Shown in pieces: positions 25,770-32,837 of a stretch of 33,412 nucleotides of DNA. This DNA is from Sulfurimonas sp. (GTDB lineage Bacteria > Campylobacterota > Campylobacteria > Campylobacterales > Sulfurimonadaceae). Each line of letters opens with the position of its first letter. Position 1 is the first letter of the stretch. The DNA lies in contig JALUWT010000175.1 in assembly GCA_027019325.1 (NCBI GenBank), forward strand, positions 1-33,412, written 5' to 3'. A program made the position numbers and the translations under genes. The notes under the pieces were generated by a model. The model saw only the letters and a program-made list of their open reading frames with translations. It did no database searches and had not been told where the DNA came from.

Positions 25770-26570
25770 CTACTCTTTATCTTTGTTTCTTTGTGCCTCT
25801 CTGGCTCTTTTTTTCTCTTCTTTTAAAAATTTATACAGAGCAGAATATTCGCTCCGTGTTAAATACCTTGTTTTTCCGGTCGGCAGATTGTTGAGCTCAA
25901 CTTCAGCAAAACTCAAGCGTTTTAAATCTGCCACTTCTGCACCAAAGTGGGCAAAAAAACGGCGAAGTTCTCTGTTTTGTCCCTCTTTAAGCGCTACTTT
26001 GAGAATGGAGTAATTAGACTGATTTTTCTGCACTTTAAAACCTATAAAAGGCTTAATCTCCATCGAAGTAATCTTGGAGTGAGAGTGCGCACCGGCTCTT
26101 GCATCGTCAAGATAGATACCATTTAACATGGCATCCTCCATATCCGGAGTTACTACACCCTTGATTTTTATCTTATAGATTCTCTCCAAATCCGACTCCA
26201 TCAGTACTGTTGCAACATGCGAAGCATCTGTTAAGAGCAGCAAGCCTTCTGAAGCAAAATCCAAACGACCGACCGGAATAAAGTGACGGAACTCTTTAGA
26301 GAGCCCGTCATAGATAGTCCGGCGTCCTTTTGGGTCATTTTTTGTTACAAGTTCACCTTTTGGCTTGTTGTAGACAATAACTGTGTATTTTTCTTGCGGA
26401 CTGACCTGTTTTCCACTAATGTAGACAATGTCTCTGCCCTCTTCAACCTGTGTTGCAGGATTCTCTTCTATTTCACCATTTACACGTACATAGCCATCTT
26501 GAATGGCACGGTCTGCCTCTCTGCGTGAGTATGTTGAGTAGTGTGCTATATATTTATTTAATCGCATCAT
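25770..26570 (-). CDS. rluB: RluB/RsuA-family rRNA pseudouridine synthase
   Basis: The 266-residue protein has an N-terminal S4 RNA-binding domain (RLNKYIAHYSTYSRREADRAI, GYVRVNG) and the catalytic motif PVGRLDFASEGLLLLT with the nucleophilic Asp. LKEGQNRELRRFFAHFGAEV is the family's C-terminal block. It isomerises a uridine, probably in 23S rRNA, since RluB is the usual assignment for proteins of this type; RluE or RsuA activity cannot be excluded. The tail EEKKRAREAQRNKDKE is basic. Two adjacent ATG codons (26570, 26567) are possible starts. It lies between kdsD (4-base gap) and rarA (3-base gap). A CTCACGCA copy at 26522 encodes YSRRE in the S4 domain. Confidence 0.92.
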   Translation of the reverse strand: MMRLNKYIAHYSTYSRREADRAIQDGYVRVNGEIEENPATQVEEGRDIVYISGKQVSPQEKYTVIVYNKPKGELVTKNDPKGRRTIYDGLSKEFRHFIPVGRLDFASEGLLLLTDASHVATVLMESDLERIYKIKIKGVVTPDMEDAMLNGIYLDDARAGAHSHSKITSMEIKPFIGFKVQKNQSNYSILKVALKEGQNRELRRFFAHFGAEVADLKRLSFAEVELNNLPTGKTRYLTRSEYSALYKFLKEEKKRAREAQRNKDKE

Positions 26571-26574
26571 TATT

Positions 26575-27537
26575 TTATGATATTCCTTTTTCTATCAGCG
26601 TATGTATGTGTAGTACGCCTTTTATCTTTTTATTTTTGTCGGTTACGACCAAAAGCTGAATTTTGTTGGCTTCTATCAAAACAAGTGCATCAGAAGCCAG
26701 CATCTCCTCATCATCAATGCTCAGCGGCTCTTTTGTCGCATATTTTAAAACATTGTCATTAAGTGAAAAGTTATCACTCAGCAGTGCACGGCGGACATCA
26801 CCATCACTCATGAGTGCAATCAATTTTCCGGCATCATCTGTAATGAGTGCTGTACCAAGACGCCCCTCACTGATGGTAAGAATAGCATCTTTGACTTGTG
26901 CATCCTGCGTAATAATTGGCAGAGAATCACTTCGCATCAGATTTTTTACTTTTACAAAAAGCTGTTTTCCAAGTGCTCCGCCGGGATGAAAAGAGGCAAA
27001 ATCAGACTTTTTAAAGTCACGTGCTTTCATCAAACAGACTGCCAGCGCATCTCCAAGCGCCAAGGTCAGTGTTGTTGAGCTTGTCGGTGCAATATTGAGC
27101 GGACATGCCTCTTTCTCAACTTCAACTTTTATGAGCAAATCACTATACTTGCCGAGTGTGGAGTTTTCATCACGTGTCATGCCGATTAACGGCGTTGTAA
27201 AACGCTTGATGTGCGGCAAAATCGAGCTGAGCTCTTCACTCTCTCCGCTATAACTGATTGCCAAAACAACATCATCTTTGCCTATCATTCCCAAATCGCC
27301 ATGCAGTGCTTCTGTTGGATGCAGGAAAAAGCTTGGTGTCCCTGTGGAAGCAAAGGTTGCTGCCATTTTTGCACCAATGAGTCCACTTTTACCAACACCG
27401 CTTATAACAAGTTTGCCTTTGCAGCCCAAAATCATCTCGACTGCTTTGTCAAATTCATTCCCGATTTTTTTTGAAGCTTTTAACAAAGTATCTGCTTCGA
27501 TATTTAAAGTTTCTTGTGCAATTATTTTATAATTCAT
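26575..27537 (-). CDS. kdsD: Arabinose-5-phosphate isomerase KdsD/KpsF
   Basis: The 320-residue protein combines a SIS sugar-isomerase domain (about 35-170; VISGVGKSGLIGAKMAATFA, FLHPTEALHGDLGMI) with two C-terminal CBS repeats (about 200-320; LPIITQDAQVKDAILTISEG and YATKEPLSIDDEEMLASDAL). It interconverts ribulose-5-phosphate and arabinose-5-phosphate, the first committed step toward KDO for lipo-oligosaccharide. It may be named kpsF where tied to capsule; no capsule genes are nearby. The start has no ribosome site, and the -10 box lies only six bases upstream, so the mRNA may be leaderless. It is divergent from the ATPase gene at 27611. Confidence 0.95.
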   Translation of the reverse strand: MNYKIIAQETLNIEADTLLKASKKIGNEFDKAVEMILGCKGKLVISGVGKSGLIGAKMAATFASTGTPSFFLHPTEALHGDLGMIGKDDVVLAISYSGESEELSSILPHIKRFTTPLIGMTRDENSTLGKYSDLLIKVEVEKEACPLNIAPTSSTTLTLALGDALAVCLMKARDFKKSDFASFHPGGALGKQLFVKVKNLMRSDSLPIITQDAQVKDAILTISEGRLGTALITDDAGKLIALMSDGDVRRALLSDNFSLNDNVLKYATKEPLSIDDEEMLASDALVLIEANKIQLLVVTDKNKKIKGVLHIHTLIEKGIS

Positions 27538-27543
27538 AGTGCA

Positions 27544-27549
27544 ATTATA
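27544..27549 (-). promoter_or_regulatory. -10 box of kdsD, six bases before the ATG (leaderless layout)
   Basis: On minus the sequence is TATAAT-TGCACT-ATG, almost identical in layout and sequence to the mqnA start. Transcription from this box would begin at or next to the start codon. No Shine-Dalgarno is present upstream. Confidence 0.65.
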
Positions 27550-27569
27550 TCTTTTTTAACTTGATAAGA

Positions 27570-27575
27570 TATAAT
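27570..27575 (+). promoter_or_regulatory. -10 box for the ATPase-nnr gene pair
   Basis: TATAAT lies 35 bases before the ATG at 27611, with ribosome site AGAGGA in between. It sits only about 20 bases from the divergent kdsD -10 box, so the two promoters share a very small control region. Confidence 0.6.
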
Positions 27576-27610
27576 AAGCAAAATATAAGTTCTATAAAAG
27601 AGGAAAAAAT

Positions 27611-28345
27611 ATGAGAGATACTATTGGAAAATACCTTGACACCATTGATGCACTAAAACTTGAAGAGAGAATGCTCTGTCACAACACCCTCATCTTAGGA
27701 GAGCAGGGATCAGGGAAAACAAACCTTGCATGTAAAATTAGAAATTATGTCATTGACAACAATGTTCCGACACTCTACATGGACTTTGCCAACTCACATG
27801 AAGATGACGTAGAACTACGTTACAAAGATGAACACTTCAACTACATCAGATTTGAAGAGAGTGAAGCTTTTGATGTGGCATTTGCCAAACTTGTTACAGA
27901 GAAAAAACACATCTATATGGCAGTTGACCCCCACTTTTTTGCCAAAAAAAGAGATGAACGCAGTAAACTTTCAAAAATTATCTCTCAAAAAGAGCTTTTA
28001 GATAACTATTACTTCTTCTTTCACGACATTGAAAACCTCAATGGTTTTTATACGCAGTTTGAAGATTTTCTGCTCTATATGCTCTCTTTTGCAAACATAC
28101 AAAAGTATGGATTTACTTTTCTTACACAGCCGCATGAAACATTTGAAAATCCACACCTCAAGCTCCTCTTCTCTTTTTTATTTTTAGGGAAATGTTCCAA
28201 TGCAAACTACTACAACACGGCACTTTTAAGAACACTCAAGAAAAATAAATTTCTTTATCAATGCAGAACGGCTTACCCTACACTTCTGTTTAATGAGATT
28301 GTCAGTTCTATGATAAAAATAGACGAGTACATACCAGAGCTTTAA
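27611..28345 (+). CDS. P-loop ATP-binding protein of unknown role
   Basis: The 244-residue protein has a clear Walker A, LGEQGSGKTNLACKI, near residues 35-43, and FFHDIENLNGF near 137 may be a Walker B or sensor region. There is no signal peptide or membrane segment. The layout resembles small HerA/VirB4-like or DnaC-like ATPases, but the match is not strong enough to name. One base separates its stop from the nnr start, so the two are cotranscribed; that gives no clear functional link. Length and codon use look native. Confidence 0.8.
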   Translation: MRDTIGKYLDTIDALKLEERMLCHNTLILGEQGSGKTNLACKIRNYVIDNNVPTLYMDFANSHEDDVELRYKDEHFNYIRFEESEAFDVAFAKLVTEKKHIYMAVDPHFFAKKRDERSKLSKIISQKELLDNYYFFFHDIENLNGFYTQFEDFLLYMLSFANIQKYGFTFLTQPHETFENPHLKLLFSFLFLGKCSNANYYNTALLRTLKKNKFLYQCRTAYPTLLFNEIVSSMIKIDEYIPEL

Positions 28346-28346
28346 G

Positions 28347-29717
28347 ATGCAAAAACTCTTTGATGAAGTCGGTAGCTTAGATGCGAGATGTTATGAGGAA
28401 TTCTTCCTGAGTGAAGATACTCTGATGGAACACGCTGCCAATGGCATGGCTTCATTCATAAGAGAAAAGTTTCAAAAAAAATCTACTGTCATCATTGTTA
28501 CAGGCAGTGGAAACAACGGTGCTGATGGTATTGCACTTGCACGCTTACTCTATGGGGATTATACCGTCTCTCTTCTTCACGCTAAAGCAGCCAAATCACC
28601 TATGGCGCAGTTGCAAAAAAAACGTGCAGATGCTTTAGGTGTTCCTACTCTCACGCAGCTTCAAAGCTGTGATGTTTTAGTAGAGGCGATTGTCGGTACC
28701 GGATTTAATGGCAGCTTTGATGCAAAAATCTCTCAACTCATACAAGATATGAACAACTCCAATAGCTATAAAATAGCCTGTGATATGCCGAGCCCGAGAT
28801 TTTATGCTGACACCACACTCACAATGGGAGCACTTAAAAAAGCCCTCTTTTTAGATGCACAAAAGGAGTATGTCGGCAACATCAAAGTCCTTGATTTAGG
28901 TATCTCACGCGCACTCTATGAACGTGAATCAAATTGGCATCTGTTAGATGAAACAGACTTACAACTGCCCCACAGAACAAAAACAAACTCGCACAAAGGC
29001 ACATATGGGCATTTGGCGCTACTCAGCGGTGAGAAGCTAGGGGCAAGTGTTATGGCAGCTTCGGCAGCACTTCGTTTTGGTTCAGGACTTGTGACACTTG
29101 TAGGCTATGAAAAAGAGCAGCTTTTAAACATTCCTGCAGAGTTGATGTATGCACATGCACTTCCAAAGACGACATCGGCTGTTGCACTTGGTATGGGGCT
29201 CGGTTCAGAGTTGAGTGAAAAGGAGATTTTACAGTTTCTAGCAAATAATCTGCCGCTCATCATAGATGCTGACCTCTTTTACATGAAAATAATTGTAAAG
29301 ATTTTAGAGAAAAAAAACATTCTTCTCACGCCACACCCTAAAGAGTTTGTTTCTCTTTTAAAATTGACAAATATTGCTGACATAACCGTTACTGAGCTGC
29401 AAAATGAACGCTTCAAATATGTAGAATTATTTTGTGAAAAATATCCTCACGTAACACTTCTGCTTAAAGGTGCCAATGTCATTATAGGGCAAGGTGAAAC
29501 ATTTTACATCAACCCCCATGGGAGTGCGAAGCTGGCAAAAGGCGGCAGCGGTGATGTTCTCAGTGGATTGATTGGAGCACTCTTAGCACAAGGGCACACT
29601 GCGCTTCACGCAGCCATCCATGCTTCTCTTGCCCACACCAAAGTGGCAAAAAATTACACAGGTGCTGATTTTTCTCTTACGCCAATGGATTTAATAGAAG
29701 GTATCACAAAACTATAA
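28347..29717 (+). CDS. nnr: Bifunctional NAD(P)H-hydrate epimerase / ADP-dependent NAD(P)HX dehydratase
   Basis: The 456-residue protein fuses two repair domains. The N-terminal YjeF_N epimerase part (about 1-205) has TVIIVTGSGNNGADGIALARL and VLVEAIVGTGFNG. The C-terminal ribokinase-like dehydratase (about 210-456) has THKGTYGHLALLSG, LTPHPKEFVSLL and LAKGGSGDVLSGLIGALLAQG with the catalytic Asp. Together they restore damaged hydrated NADH and NADPH. The fused form is the common bacterial arrangement and is somewhat short here (about 500 in many species). A CTCACGCA octamer at 28650 encodes TLTQL. Confidence 0.95.
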   Translation: MQKLFDEVGSLDARCYEEFFLSEDTLMEHAANGMASFIREKFQKKSTVIIVTGSGNNGADGIALARLLYGDYTVSLLHAKAAKSPMAQLQKKRADALGVPTLTQLQSCDVLVEAIVGTGFNGSFDAKISQLIQDMNNSNSYKIACDMPSPRFYADTTLTMGALKKALFLDAQKEYVGNIKVLDLGISRALYERESNWHLLDETDLQLPHRTKTNSHKGTYGHLALLSGEKLGASVMAASAALRFGSGLVTLVGYEKEQLLNIPAELMYAHALPKTTSAVALGMGLGSELSEKEILQFLANNLPLIIDADLFYMKIIVKILEKKNILLTPHPKEFVSLLKLTNIADITVTELQNERFKYVELFCEKYPHVTLLLKGANVIIGQGETFYINPHGSAKLAKGGSGDVLSGLIGALLAQGHTALHAAIHASLAHTKVAKNYTGADFSLTPMDLIEGITKL

Positions 29718-29726
29718 GATATCTTA

Positions 29727-29735
29727 TGCTATAAA
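29727..29735 (+). promoter_or_regulatory. Extended -10 promoter of thiG
   Basis: TGCTATAAA lies about 31 bases before the thiG ATG, placing the start site upstream of the ribosome site AGGAAAA (29755-29761). A second TATAAT at 29747-29752 would start the mRNA past that site and is less likely. Confidence 0.45.
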
Positions 29736-29766
29736 TCAATAATTAATATAATATAGGAAAACTATA

Positions 29767-30546
29767 ATGGATAACAAACTAAAAATCGGAAAATATGAAC
29801 TCGGCTCACGCCTTATCGTTGGGAGCGGAAAATATGACTCTTTTGATATGACAAAAGAGGCAACTTTAGCATCTGGAAGTGAGCTCATTACTGTTGCAGT
29901 TCGCCGTCTAAACATTACCGACCCGGATAAAGAGAATCTGCGTGATACTTTTGCAGGAACAAATGTAAACTTCTTACCAAACTCAGCAGGCTGTGTCACC
30001 GCGGAAGAGGCCATCACAACATTTCGTTTGACACGTGAGGCTACGGGAATTGACCTGATCAAGCTAGAAGTTATCGGTGATACGCAAAAAACACTTTACC
30101 CTGATGTGCTTGAAACGATTAAAGCATGTGAAGTACTGCATAAAGATGGCTTTACCATTATGGCATACACTTCAGATGACCCAATCATGGCAAAACGCCT
30201 TGAAGATGCCGGAGCTCACGCAGTTATGCCACTTGCTGCGCCTATTGGAAGTGGTCTTGGCATACAAAACCCTTACAATGTTGTATTCGTTCGTGAAGCG
30301 GTAAATGTTCCTGTTATTGTAGATGCGGGAATCGGCTGTGCAAGTGATGCCGCTTATGCAATGGAACTAGGTGCTGAGGGTGTTCTTACAAATACTGCTA
30401 TCGCACAGTCATCTAACCCTATTGCAATGGCAGAGGCTATGAAACATGCGGTCATTGCAGGACGCATGAGTTACCTTGCAGGACGTATTCCTAAAAAGCC
30501 GTATGCAACTGCATCAAGCCCTGTTGACGGACTTATTCAGTTCTAG
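29767..30546 (+). CDS. thiG: Thiazole synthase ThiG
   Basis: The 259-residue TIM-barrel enzyme forms the thiazole phosphate of thiamine from deoxyxylulose phosphate, ThiS thiocarboxylate and dehydroglycine. Marks are [39 protein letters not shown] with the Schiff-base Lys, and the phosphate-binding [23 protein letters not shown] (broken here as description). No other thiamine genes are adjacent, so thiG is detached from thiS, thiF and thiH. Its TAG stop overlaps the stop of the opposite-strand gene through the shared palindrome CTAG. A CTCACGCA copy at 30215 encodes GAHAV, a frame different from most copies. Confidence 0.96.
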   Translation: MDNKLKIGKYELGSRLIVGSGKYDSFDMTKEATLASGSELITVAVRRLNITDPDKENLRDTFAGTNVNFLPNSAGCVTAEEAITTFRLTREATGIDLIKLEVIGDTQKTLYPDVLETIKACEVLHKDGFTIMAYTSDDPIMAKRLEDAGAHAVMPLAAPIGSGLGIQNPYNVVFVREAVNVPVIVDAGIGCASDAAYAMELGAEGVLTNTAIAQSSNPIAMAEAMKHAVIAGRMSYLAGRIPKKPYATASSPVDGLIQF

Positions 30547-30818
30547 TCAAGATCAAACTTCTTAGAGAGGTGGGTCATCAGCAGAAGCTGACCCATCCCC
30601 TCAAAAAACTTCTCTATCCCCATCTCTTTAGCATCAAGTGACTTTTGTAAAGCAGCGTAAAAAACCAACTGTGACTCATTGGAAGCCTGCATATAGGTGT
30701 CGATGATATAATCAATCGTCAAGCTCATTACTTCACCGTTCACCTCAAAATCTATACTTGATTGTGAATTAATTCCCTCTTGCGTGAGAATATCTCTACA
30801 CTCTTTTGCGATATTCAT
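30543..30818 (-). CDS. Small protein of unknown function downstream of the NSS transporter
   Basis: The 91-residue protein is not one I recognise. It is probably mostly helical and acidic, with [20 protein letters not shown] suggesting a short beta hairpin followed by helices ([20 protein letters not shown]). There is no signal or membrane segment. Its ATG directly abuts the transporter stop (TAGATG), so it is translated from the same mRNA and could modulate that transporter. A CTCACGCA copy lies at its N-terminus (30781, encoding ILTQEG). It converges on thiG with a 4-base overlap. Confidence 0.75.
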   Translation of the reverse strand: MNIAKECRDILTQEGINSQSSIDFEVNGEVMSLTIDYIIDTYMQASNESQLVFYAALQKSLDAKEMGIEKFFEGMGQLLLMTHLSKKFDLD

Positions 30819-32156
30819 CTAGATAATTCCCATTAGTGAGAGCATAACAACAAACATAGCAAGTGGCGTAATGTAACGAAGTGAAAAGTACCACGGTCCA
30901 TAAGCCCATTTAAGCTGTGGTTTCATCACTTTTTTTATCTCTGACTCAGGAATAATAAATCCGACAAAAACTGCCATGATAAGCCCGCCTAAAGGCAGCA
31001 TAATAGCAGCCGTTACATAATCCACCCAATCAAAGAAATTTTTACCACCCCAAGTCAAAAATTCTTTTGCTCCGTCAATATTTGAAAGAATCGCGAAGAT
31101 ACCAAAAAACCAGAAGAAAAAGCCCATTGAAAGAGAAGATTTTAAACGACTCCAGCCAAATCTGTCGATGAAGTACTGTACCATCGGTTCAACAAGTGAG
31201 ACCGAAGAGGTAAGCCCTGCAAATGCTAATGCAATAAAAAAGAGTACTGCAAAAACATTTCCCATTATTCCCATCTCATAAAATGCTGCGGGCAGAGAGA
31301 TAAAAACAAGTCCTGGACCTTTTGCAGGACCTGAACCATACTGATACAAAAAGGTAAAGAGCATCAAACCTGCGACAATTGCGATGGTCGTATCTAAAAA
31401 GACAACCCAAAAGGCACTCTTAACAAGATTTGCCCCTTTTTCTAATGAAGCTGCATAGGTCATAATAGCCCCCATACCAAGTGAAAGGGTGAAAAACGCA
31501 TGCCCAACTGCCACGACAAAAGCTTCAGAAGTCACTTTTGACCAGTCTGGCAAAAACATAAATTCTACCGCTTTAGAAAAAGCTCCAAGTGTCGTTGCAT
31601 AAATAAACATTCCACCCAAGATTACCATAAGTGCCGGCATGAGGTAAAAGTTAAGCTTTTCTATACCGCCTTTAATCCCTTTGTGTATAACATAAATAAT
31701 AACAGCAAAGGAGAGTGTATGATAAAAAAACTGTGTCCAAAAATCAGCATGTAGCATCGTAGTAAACGTGGTCTCAGCCTCTTTGACACTCGAAGGAAGA
31801 TACGTTAAAGAGGTGATAATGTAGTTAAATATCCAGCCGATGACGACCGAATAAAAAATCATAATAAAAAGACCGGCTAAAGCTTGAAAACCACCAAATT
31901 TCCACAGGCTTTTATGTTTTGGTGCCAACTCTTCAAAAGAGGTAACCGTGTCACGACGACCAAGATACCCTATAAGCATCTCTGCAATCATAATAGAAAA
32001 GCCGATTAGCAGTACAGTTATGAGATAGATAAGCACAAAAGCGCCGCCTCCATATTCTCCTGTTATATATGGAAATTTCCAAATATTTCCAAGCCCTACT
32101 GCGGAGCCTGCTGCTGCTAAAATAAAACCTATCCGACTAAATCTTGCTATCTTCAT
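30819..32156 (-). CDS. Neurotransmitter:sodium symporter (NSS) family transporter
   Basis: The product has 445 residues from ATG 32156 (MKIARFSRIGFILAAAGSAV); the track's start at 32201 adds 15 residues without a ribosome site, whereas AAAGGGAAAG precedes 32156. AAGSAVGLGNIWKFPYITGEYGGGAF is the unwound TM1 that binds Na+ and substrate in LeuT-type carriers (run given in part). About 11-12 hydrophobic segments follow, including the Gly-rich AVGHAFFTLSLGMGAIMTYAAS. Bacterial NSS proteins usually import amino acids with Na+; the substrate here is not deducible. It heads a two-gene unit with the 91-residue protein and is divergent from the tRNA cluster. Confidence 0.94.
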   Translation of the reverse strand: MKIARFSRIGFILAAAGSAVGLGNIWKFPYITGEYGGGAFVLIYLITVLLIGFSIMIAEMLIGYLGRRDTVTSFEELAPKHKSLWKFGGFQALAGLFIMIFYSVVIGWIFNYIITSLTYLPSSVKEAETTFTTMLHADFWTQFFYHTLSFAVIIYVIHKGIKGGIEKLNFYLMPALMVILGGMFIYATTLGAFSKAVEFMFLPDWSKVTSEAFVVAVGHAFFTLSLGMGAIMTYAASLEKGANLVKSAFWVVFLDTTIAIVAGLMLFTFLYQYGSGPAKGPGLVFISLPAAFYEMGIMGNVFAVLFFIALAFAGLTSSVSLVEPMVQYFIDRFGWSRLKSSLSMGFFFWFFGIFAILSNIDGAKEFLTWGGKNFFDWVDYVTAAIMLPLGGLIMAVFVGFIIPESEIKKVMKPQLKWAYGPWYFSLRYITPLAMFVVMLSLMGII

Positions 32157-32183
32157 ATGCCACTTTCCCTTTTTATTGGAGTA

Positions 32184-32189
32184 ATTATA
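32184..32189 (-). promoter_or_regulatory. -10 box of the NSS transporter gene
   Basis: TATAAT on minus sits about 28 bases before the ATG at 32156. The expected -35 region is AT-rich without a clear match. The ribosome site AGGGAAAG lies downstream, in the transcript. Confidence 0.55.
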
Positions 32190-32229
32190 CTTAAAAACCA
32201 CTCTTTTTTAAAGAAATTGAGAAATACTA

Positions 32230-32258
32230 TTGACATTTTGCAAGTTATTGACTATAAT
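32230..32258 (+). promoter_or_regulatory. Full-consensus sigma-70 promoter of the tRNA cluster
   Basis: TTGACA (32230-32235) and TATAAT (32253-32258) are separated by 17 bases, the ideal arrangement. The bases after the -10 box, TTCGCCTC, contain a GC-rich discriminator like those of stable-RNA promoters under stringent control. The first tRNA starts about 44 bases downstream. Every other promoter in the window except rpsJ lacks a good -35 box. Confidence 0.85.
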
Positions 32259-32301
32259 TTCGCCTCATTAATCAGCGTAATAGCTTGTTTAATGTGTAGG
32301 T

Positions 32302-32379
32302 CGGGGTGTAGCTCAGTATGGTTAGAGTACCTGGTTTGGGACCAGGGGGCCGAAGGTTCGAGTCCTTTCACCCCGACCA
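32302..32379 (+). tRNA. tRNA-Pro (anticodon UGG)
   Basis: The seven-base acceptor stem CGGGGTG pairs with CACCCCG, followed by discriminator A and an encoded CCA. The anticodon stem CCTGG/CCAGG holds loop TTTGGGA with anticodon TGG. The T arm has GTTCGAGTC. This is the first of five clustered tRNAs. Confidence 0.96.
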
Positions 32380-32416
32380 CTTTTAAAATTTTAATTTTAT
32401 ATTTTTACTAAAACAT

Positions 32417-32494
32417 GGTGGGATTAGCTCAGCTGGTTAGAGCACTGGTTTGTGGTGCCGGGGGTCGCGGGTTCGAATCCCGTATCCCACCCCA
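32417..32494 (+). tRNA. tRNA-His (anticodon GUG)
   Basis: GTGGGAT pairs with ATCCCAC. The extra G at 32417 before the stem faces C73, the special G-1:C73 pair of tRNA-His, which supports the identity. The anticodon loop TTGTGGT holds GTG, and CCA is encoded. Confidence 0.96.
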
Positions 32495-32536
32495 TTTAAA
32501 ATATATAAAACAACCAATAATATAACAAATATAGTA

Positions 32537-32613
32537 GCGTCCGTGGCTCAACTGGATAGAGTTTCGGATTTCGGCTCCGAGGGTTATAGGTTCGAATCCT
32601 ATCGGGCGTACCA
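32537..32613 (+). tRNA. tRNA-Arg (anticodon UCG)
   Basis: The acceptor stem GCGTCCG pairs with CGGGCGT, including G-U pairs at 1-72 and 4-69. Anticodon stem TCGGA/TCCGA holds loop TTTCGGC with anticodon TCG. The T arm has GGTTCGAATCC, and CCA is encoded. Confidence 0.95.
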
Positions 32614-32625
32614 TATTTTTCTGAC

Positions 32626-32702
<77 letters not shown>

Positions 32703-32752
32703 CTACATTTCTTATGTTATTTTGTCAGAAGTGACGTTAAAAACTTATCCAC

Positions 32753-32837
32753 GCGGATGTGGTGAAATTGGTAGACACGCCAGACTTAGGATCTGGTGCC
32801 GCAAGGTGTGAAGGTTCAAGTCCTTTCATCCGCACCA
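32753..32837 (+). tRNA. tRNA-Leu (anticodon UAG)
   Basis: GCGGATG pairs with CATCCGC, with an encoded CCA. Anticodon stem CCAGA/TCTGG holds loop CTTAGGA with anticodon TAG. A long variable arm (TGCCGCAAGGTGT) marks it as class II, as expected for leucine. It is the last tRNA of the cluster; AT-rich non-coding DNA follows. Confidence 0.96.

Larger units (their letters stand above)
981..30788. repeat. Dispersed over-represented octamer CTCACGCA (17 copies across the window)
   Basis: Exact CTCACGCA on plus: 1545, 1613, 3229, 9715, 12067, 13052, 13413, 13728, 19241, 28650 and 30215 (first base). Exact TGCGTGAG on plus (copy on minus): 981, 15819, 16730, 25699, 26522 and 30781. All 17 lie in coding sequence, and every copy is followed by A or G. 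Sixteen read CTCACGCA on the coding strand of their gene. Frames differ: Leu-Thr-Gln, (Pro/Ala)-His-Ala and Ser-Arg are all seen, so a protein motif does not explain it. Near matches (gTCACGCA, aTCACGCA, tTCACGCA, CTCACGCc) add to the excess. The interval given spans first to last copy and is not one element. Confidence 0.85.

Noticed and set aside
32157-32411. 84-aa plus-strand ORF (CSSVWLEYLVWDQGAEGSS...)
   Set aside because: It is translated tRNA-Pro and the promoter region, a common annotation artefact.
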